Part shown: positions 37,182-41,709 of the stretch, piece after piece | Position numbering within the stretch: position 1 is the stretch's first letter | Layout of the letters: every line of letters begins with the position of its first letter | Origin: Burkholderiaceae bacterium | GTDB lineage: Bacteria; Pseudomonadota; Gammaproteobacteria; Burkholderiales; Burkholderiaceae_B | Assembly: GCA_030728985.1 (NCBI GenBank) | Contig: JANQYI010000031.1 | Span: forward strand, 17,256 to 58,964 | Length of the DNA: 41,709 bases | Direction: 5' to 3' | Translations under genes and position numbers: made by a program | The notes under the pieces: generated by a model | Databases searched by the model: none | The model's input: the letters and a program-made list of their open reading frames with translations, nothing else | What the model was told of the DNA's origin: nothing

Positions 37182-37930
37182 CTTCGTTGCGCACAGACCA
37201 GACAAGCTGGATCACGATTGACGCGCACGCTGTGCCAATGCATATCAAACGCATCGAGCATGAGCAATCGACCCTTGAGGGTGGTGCCGACCCCTGAGAT
37301 CACTTTAATCGCCTCGGCAGCCTGCATGCTTCCAATGATCCCGACCAAGGGCGCAAAAACACCCGTTGTCGCACAACTCAAGGCCTCGACATCATCGGCC
37401 TCGGGAAACAAACAGTGATAACAAGGCGCTTGCGCATCTCGAGGATCAAACACGCTGATCTGTCCTTCGAAACGAATCGCGGCACCTGAAACCAAGGGCT
37501 TCCTATGGGTGACACACGCTCTATTGACTGCATGCCGTGTCGCAAAATTGTCCGTGCAGTCCAACACAACATCGACTGTGGCAATCTCTGCGAGCAAGCT
37601 TTCCGGCTCCATTCTTGTTGTCCGAACCTCCACCTCGATTTCGGGATTGAGAGCCAACATGGTTTGGCGACCAGACTCAGCTTTGAGATCTCCAACACGC
37701 GCGTCCGTATGCAAAATCTGACGTTGCAAATTACTCAGTTCAATCGTGTCGTGATCAGCCAAAATAATGTGGCCCACACCAGCGGAGGCCAGATACAACG
37801 CGGCAGGAGAACCCAGTCCGCCCGCACCAAGAACCAAGACGCGCGCCGCGAGTAATTTTTCTTGGGCCTCTATACCAAACTCATCGAGCAAGATGTGTCT
37901 GGCATAACGAAGAAGCTGGCTATCCTTCAT
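37178..37930 (-). CDS. moeB: MoeB/ThiF/HesA-family adenylyltransferase
   Basis: E1-like enzyme that adenylates the C-terminus of MoaD or ThiS. The 250-residue product shows RYARHILLDEFGIEAQEKL, the nucleotide loop VLVLGAGGLGSPAALYLA, DHDTIELSNLQRQILH, DCTDNFATRHAVNRAC, and the zinc cysteines in CYHCLFP and CLVC. It lacks a rhodanese domain. It cannot be split between MoeB and ThiF by sequence reading; with thiG elsewhere in the window it may serve both ThiS and MoaD. It overlaps ctpA by ATGA. Confidence 0.9.
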   Translation of the reverse strand: MKDSQLLRYARHILLDEFGIEAQEKLLAARVLVLGAGGLGSPAALYLASAGVGHIILADHDTIELSNLQRQILHTDARVGDLKAESGRQTMLALNPEIEVEVRTTRMEPESLLAEIATVDVVLDCTDNFATRHAVNRACVTHRKPLVSGAAIRFEGQISVFDPRDAQAPCYHCLFPEADDVEALSCATTGVFAPLVGIIGSMQAAEAIKVISGVGTTLKGRLLMLDAFDMHWHSVRVNRDPACLVCAQRS

Positions 37931-39339
37931 TTGCCCTTTGCTGCAGCTCCGGCTGGCTCTGCACTCGCCTTTTTGGGGCGTGGCACGGCCTTTTGAATCG
38001 GCTTGCCTTCGAGGAAGTTAACCGCTTGGTTCAGCTGGAAGTCCTCGGGTGTACCAAACTGGAAAATCTTGTTCGTATCTGCAAGAGGCGCTTCCTCTTC
38101 TTTGGGCTTTTTCTCGGGCTCTGGCTGTCCATTCCGGTTATTGCTCAGATGACGTTTGAGGTCTGCCTCACGTGACATGCGGAACAAATCGCCCTCAGCG
38201 GTATCGGCTACGACTATATCAGGCATGATGCCGGTCGCCTGAATCGAACGTCCTTTGGGCGTGTAATAGCGCGAAGTCGTCAGCTTGATGGCCGTCGTGT
38301 CTGAAATCGGCAGAATGACTTGGACCGAGCCCTTACCGAAGGTACGATTACCCATCACGGTTGCGCGCTTATAATCCTGGAGTGCGCCCGCGACAATCTC
38401 CGAGGCGGAGGCAGAGCCTACATTGACCAAGACCACCATGGGGACGGTTTTGACCCAAGCAGGTAAACCGACCAAATAGTCACGCTCACCGCGCGCATAG
38501 TCTGCGGGATTGGATAGATACTTTTGTTTAGCATCGGGTGCACGACCATCCGTTGACACGACTAAGGTGTCGGGCTTGAGGAAAGCGGCCGAGACACCAA
38601 TCGCACTCGTCAACAAACCGCCTGGATCATTACGAAGATCTAGAATCAATCCTCGAGGCGCACCTTTTTCGCCAAGCTCTTTCAAGTGACGCACCAAGTC
38701 AATGCCCGTCTTTTCCTGAAACTGTGCGATCCGGATATAACCGATATTGTCCGGCAACATCTTGCTACGCACGCTCCGCACCCGAATCGTATCGCGCACG
38801 ATCTTGATCACGATCGGCTGCGCCTGTCCTTGGCGCGAAATCGTCAGGGTAATCGGCGTCTTAACCGGGCCGCGCATCATTTTGACGGCGTCCGTGAGCG
38901 ACAAGCCCTTCGTCGAGGTGTCGTTGATTTTCGTAATCACGTCACCCGCGCGAATGCCCGCGCGCGCGGCCGGAGTGTCCTCGATCGGGGAAATGACTTT
39001 GACCATGCCGTCTTCAGTGCCGACCTCGATGCCTAAGCCGCCAAACTCGCCTTGGGTGGCACTCTGCATTTCTTTGAACGCATCCGCATCCAAATAAGCA
39101 GAATGCGGATCGAGATCAGACAACATACCCGAGATCGCCCCGCTGATCAGCTTTTTGTCGGCAACCGGTTCAACGTAGTTATTTTTGATCGCGGAAAACA
39201 CGCTTGAAAACTGACGAAGCTCATCAAGCGGCAAAGGCGAGCCTCTCTGAGCGACCGCACTCAGCCCTAAACTCAAGAGCACGCCTGCGAGGACGCCAAC
39301 GGAGACCAAACCTAAACTACGTATTTTGCGAGTGCTCAT
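37927..39339 (-). CDS. ctpA: Carboxy-terminal processing protease CtpA (S41)
   Basis: Periplasmic serine protease with a Ser/Lys dyad. The 470-residue product has an N-terminal signal anchor (LGLVSVGVLAGVLLSLGLSAVAQ), a PDZ domain (FGGLGIEVGTEDGMVKVISP, AGIRAGDVITKINDTST), and the S41 core (LILDLRNDPGGLL, VNVGSASASEIVAGALQD with the catalytic serine, GNRTFGKGSVQ with the lysine), then a charged Pro/Glu/Lys-rich tail. ATG 39339 was chosen for GGGA six bases upstream; ATG 39345 is possible. It follows envC in the gpmA-envC-ctpA-moeB order. Confidence 0.96.
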   Translation of the reverse strand: MSTRKIRSLGLVSVGVLAGVLLSLGLSAVAQRGSPLPLDELRQFSSVFSAIKNNYVEPVADKKLISGAISGMLSDLDPHSAYLDADAFKEMQSATQGEFGGLGIEVGTEDGMVKVISPIEDTPAARAGIRAGDVITKINDTSTKGLSLTDAVKMMRGPVKTPITLTISRQGQAQPIVIKIVRDTIRVRSVRSKMLPDNIGYIRIAQFQEKTGIDLVRHLKELGEKGAPRGLILDLRNDPGGLLTSAIGVSAAFLKPDTLVVSTDGRAPDAKQKYLSNPADYARGERDYLVGLPAWVKTVPMVVLVNVGSASASEIVAGALQDYKRATVMGNRTFGKGSVQVILPISDTTAIKLTTSRYYTPKGRSIQATGIMPDIVVADTAEGDLFRMSREADLKRHLSNNRNGQPEPEKKPKEEEAPLADTNKIFQFGTPEDFQLNQAVNFLEGKPIQKAVPRPKKASAEPAGAAAKGK

Positions 39340-39439
39340 GCACATTCCCAAGTTAAATACCGATCAAAATAAAACAATATCAAACTAACTACAGCGTAAT
39401 GGTCTGCGAGATTAATGGCAATCCCACGCAATCAAGTCG

Positions 39440-40798
39440 CTAACGCGACAAAAAAGTCAATGGATCTAAGGCGGCGCCACGATGCCTGATTTCGAAGTAT
39501 AGGGCCGAATCCACCTGCCCACCGGTACTTCCCGCCAAGGCTAAGGTATCTCCCGCACGCACCGAATCACCGACTTGTTTGAGCAGGCTCTGGTTATAGG
39601 CATAAACACTCAGATATTGCTCTCCATGGTCCACAATGAGCAAATTGCCAAATCCCCGGAGCCAGTTTGAATAGACGACGGTTCCACCACCCACAGCGGC
39701 GACGGGCGTGCCGTCAGACGCCTTGATCAGCACTCCCCTCCAGATTCCACCTTCAGGACGATTCGTCCCAAAACGCGCCATCAGGGTGCCCCTGAGGGGC
39801 CAGCGCAAGCCTTTCTTAAGGCCTTCGCCAGATTTTGGTGTTGAGGCCGCCTCGGCAGCTCGTGCAGACTCCTTGCGCTCTTGCTCAAGAGCGGCTCGAC
39901 GCGCAAGCTCGATCTGCCGCTCTTCTTGCGCCTGCAGCGCCAGAGTATTGCGCTTTTGCTCCTCCGCAAGGCGCCTCTGCTCGGCCCGCTTAGCCTCTTC
40001 GGCGCGTTCGGCCTGCTCTGCCATTTGAGCCGCTCGCTCTGCCTGTTGAGCAGCCTGAATTTGCCCTCCAAGACTGTCGATAAGCCCCCCGAGTCGCTGA
40101 TCATCTTGACCGAGACGTACGGCCTCGGAACGCTGGGCCTGAATTTGCCCCTCGATGCGAGCAAGCACCGTCGCGCGCTCCTTTTTTTGGGTTTCCAACA
40201 GAGAACGCTGTTGGGTCGTTTCTTCGACCCAACGCGCGACCTCTTTTTGGCGAATATCCAAGCGCGCCTCGAGCTGAGCCAAGCGTTCGATCTCGATCTT
40301 GAGCTCAGCGACCGCCTTGGCGCGCGCCCGCGAGACATAATCAAGATAAGCAAGATGACGACTGAGTGCCTGGGGATCATCGCCTGAAAGCAGTGCCGCC
40401 CAAGGTGACAGACCACCCGCATATTGTCTGCGCAGCTGGTCCGAGAGCTCTTCGCGACGTTGCGCGAGAAGGCCTTGTTGACGTTGAATCTGTTTTTTTA
40501 ACTCGTCAAGCTCACTTCGGGCTTTTTTAAGCTGCGTCGCCAGCTCTTTTAACCGTCTTGTTGTCTGAGAAATCGCAACTTCGGAGGATTTAAGCGCATC
40601 AGCCGCCTCCTTACGGACAGCCTCGCGCGTGTCTAGCTCCTTTTGAAGCGTTTGAATGCGGGCTCGTAAATCCGCACGCTGCCGCTCCACGACGCTACGG
40701 CGATTCGTCAAATCCTCTGCGTCTGGCGCAGCCAGAGGTGCTCCGACCAAGGCTAACAAAGCCAACGCCGTAGACCACCTCCAGAACGACAGACACAT
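39440..40798 (-). CDS. envC: Murein hydrolase activator EnvC (degenerate LytM)
   Basis: Activates the amidases that split septal peptidoglycan. The 452-residue product has a signal peptide ending near GAPLAAP, a long coiled coil (about 30-310, rich in Gln/Arg/Glu/Ala), and a C-terminal LytM domain (RWPLRGTLMARFGTNRP, GGGTVVYSNWLRGFGNLLIVDHGEQYLSVYA). The zinc ligands are replaced (IWRGVLI where active enzymes have His; LYFEIRHRG with Tyr for His), so it should be an activator, not an enzyme. It starts four bases after gpmA. Confidence 0.95.
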   Translation of the reverse strand: MCLSFWRWSTALALLALVGAPLAAPDAEDLTNRRSVVERQRADLRARIQTLQKELDTREAVRKEAADALKSSEVAISQTTRRLKELATQLKKARSELDELKKQIQRQQGLLAQRREELSDQLRRQYAGGLSPWAALLSGDDPQALSRHLAYLDYVSRARAKAVAELKIEIERLAQLEARLDIRQKEVARWVEETTQQRSLLETQKKERATVLARIEGQIQAQRSEAVRLGQDDQRLGGLIDSLGGQIQAAQQAERAAQMAEQAERAEEAKRAEQRRLAEEQKRNTLALQAQEERQIELARRAALEQERKESARAAEAASTPKSGEGLKKGLRWPLRGTLMARFGTNRPEGGIWRGVLIKASDGTPVAAVGGGTVVYSNWLRGFGNLLIVDHGEQYLSVYAYNQSLLKQVGDSVRAGDTLALAGSTGGQVDSALYFEIRHRGAALDPLTFLSR

Positions 40799-40802
40799 AA
40801 GG

Positions 40803-41555
40803 CTAGTCCTTTTTCGCCTTGCCCTGAGCCTCGACCGCAGCCATCGCCGCCGCGATTTCGGCCGGATCGCCGATGTAATAGTGACGAATCGGTCGCAAAT
40901 CCTTGTCGAGCTCGTACACCAAGGGCTGGCCCGTGGGGATATTCATATGCACGATCTCCTCTTCGGAAACCTCGTCGAGGTGCTTGATCAAGGCGCGCAA
41001 GCTGTTGCCATGCGCAGAAATCATCACACGTCGCCCAGCGCGTATCGCGGGCGCAATTGTTTCTTCCCAAAACGGTAATACGCGCTCGACCGTGTCTTTA
41101 AGGCACTCTGTCGCGGGCAGTTGCTCTGGCGACAAGCGCTTATAGCGCGCGTCAAACTTAGGGTGTCTCGGATCATCGCTCGCAAGTGGGTTAGGCGCGA
41201 TCGCATAAGCGCGTCGCCAGATCAGTACTTGCTCATCACCGTATTCGGCTGCCGTTTCCGCCTTATTGAGGCCCTGGAGGGCACCATAATGACGTTCATT
41301 CAAGCGCCAATTGTGGTGAATAGGCAAATGCATGGTGTCCATCGCATCCAGCGCAATCCAGAGCGTGCGGATGGCGCGTTTGAGCACCGAGGTAAAGGCG
41401 ATATCGAATTCGTAGCCTTGGTCTTTTAACATTTGACCGGCTTTACGCGCCTGCTCCCGTCCCAGATCGGTCAGATCCACGTCGGTCCAGCCGGTAAAAC
41501 GATTTTCGAGATTCCATTGGCTTTCGCCGTGACGCATCAATACAAGTTTATACAT
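40803..41555 (-). CDS. gpmA: 2,3-bisphosphoglycerate-dependent phosphoglycerate mutase GpmA
   Basis: Glycolytic interconversion of 3- and 2-phosphoglycerate. The 250-residue product shows the phosphohistidine motif [20 protein letters not shown] near the N-terminus, [30 protein letters not shown], and [20 protein letters not shown] 41555 gives the family start [10 protein letters not shown]; a GTG at 41564 is less likely. It is first of gpmA-envC-ctpA-moeB. Confidence 0.97.
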   Translation of the reverse strand: MYKLVLMRHGESQWNLENRFTGWTDVDLTDLGREQARKAGQMLKDQGYEFDIAFTSVLKRAIRTLWIALDAMDTMHLPIHHNWRLNERHYGALQGLNKAETAAEYGDEQVLIWRRAYAIAPNPLASDDPRHPKFDARYKRLSPEQLPATECLKDTVERVLPFWEETIAPAIRAGRRVMISAHGNSLRALIKHLDEVSEEEIVHMNIPTGQPLVYELDKDLRPIRHYYIGDPAEIAAAMAAVEAQGKAKKD

Positions 41556-41661
41556 GGCAGACACAGGTTAAAGTGTGGATAAAGCATCATTTTATAATTG
41601 TCTGAGTCATATCTCATAACCCACCCCAAATTAGGGGTGTAACCGCCTATCTGGATACACC
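41556..41661. promoter_or_regulatory. Divergent promoter region between gpmA and the rhodanese-like gene
   Basis: AT-rich 106-base gap. TATAAT occurs on the plus strand at 41593-41598 and overlaps TATAAA on the minus strand, so two outward promoters may share a core. On the minus strand TTATGA lies 17 bases upstream of TATAAA. CACCCC and GGGGTG (41622-41639) form a 6-bp hairpin before the right-hand gene. Confidence 0.4.
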
Positions 41662-41709
41662 GTGGATTTCTTTTTAAGTCAAAATAACTTGTTGTTAATC
41701 GGCGTGGCC
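41662..41709 (+). CDS. Rhodanese-like membrane protein, YibN type (first 16 codons only)
   Basis: GTG 41662 opens a frame that reads VDFFLSQNNLLLIGVA to the window edge. A short acidic/aromatic start followed by a membrane helix is typical of the YibN rhodanese proteins found divergent from gpmA in related bacteria. Only the N-terminus is visible and no clear ribosome site precedes it, so the call rests on context. Confidence 0.5.
   Translation, partial: MDFFLSQNNLLLIGVA

Overview
The window looks like chromosomal core genome of a betaproteobacterium of the order Burkholderiales, perhaps near Alcaligenaceae. The evidence is gene content and order: ubiE-Tim44-ubiJ-ubiB, kdsD-kdsC-lptCAB-hpf-ptsN-hprK-rapZ, yraN-gmhA-dolP, argB-nucleotidase-slmA, and gpmA-envC-ctpA-moeB. 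Genes are tightly packed, with many ATGA-type 4-base overlaps. I see no tRNA, rRNA, insertion sequence, prophage or CRISPR array.

Region 1 (1-7.2 kb) is cofactor supply. The start of metH (B12-dependent methionine synthase) runs leftwards. Divergent from it, a cobalamin riboswitch precedes btuB (B12 receptor), a BtuF-like binding protein, thiG and thiD, and a perfect hairpin terminator closes the set. A divergent-loop Pcm-like methyltransferase follows. Region 2 (7.2-12.9 kb, minus strand) holds ubiquinone genes (ubiE, a Tim44-like protein, ubiJ, ubiB), a diiron ferritin-like protein and hldC (LPS heptose). Region 3 (13.0-20.1 kb) has the 5-oxoprolinase genes pxpB-pxpC-pxpA, a 1312-residue flavin/iron-sulfur dehydrogenase and a YqaA-type membrane protein. 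Region 4 (20.2-23.6 kb) has ilvA, apt and purT.

Region 5 (23.7-31.4 kb, plus strand) is Kdo synthesis and LPS export (kdsD, kdsC, lptC, lptA, lptB), then hpf, ptsN, hprK, rapZ and rlpA. The sigma-54 gene rpoN, normally between lptB and hpf in relatives, is missing; a tiny ORF that may be its last codons lies in the gap. Region 6 (31.4-36.6 kb) has rsmI, divergent yraN-gmhA-dolP-tlpA, then argB and a HAD nucleotidase. Region 7 (36.6-41.7 kb) has slmA, convergent moeB-ctpA-envC-gpmA, and the first codons of a rhodanese-like protein.

Most of the window is ordinary housekeeping DNA, and I do not see a clear new multi-gene system. The best leads are the possible rpoN deletion scar, thiamin genes under a B12 riboswitch, a nine-C tract and probable CTG start in yqaA, the diiron protein beside the ubi genes, and possible leaderless starts at ptsN and rsmI. 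Family assignments come from reading the translations and from knowledge of the families, not from database searches.
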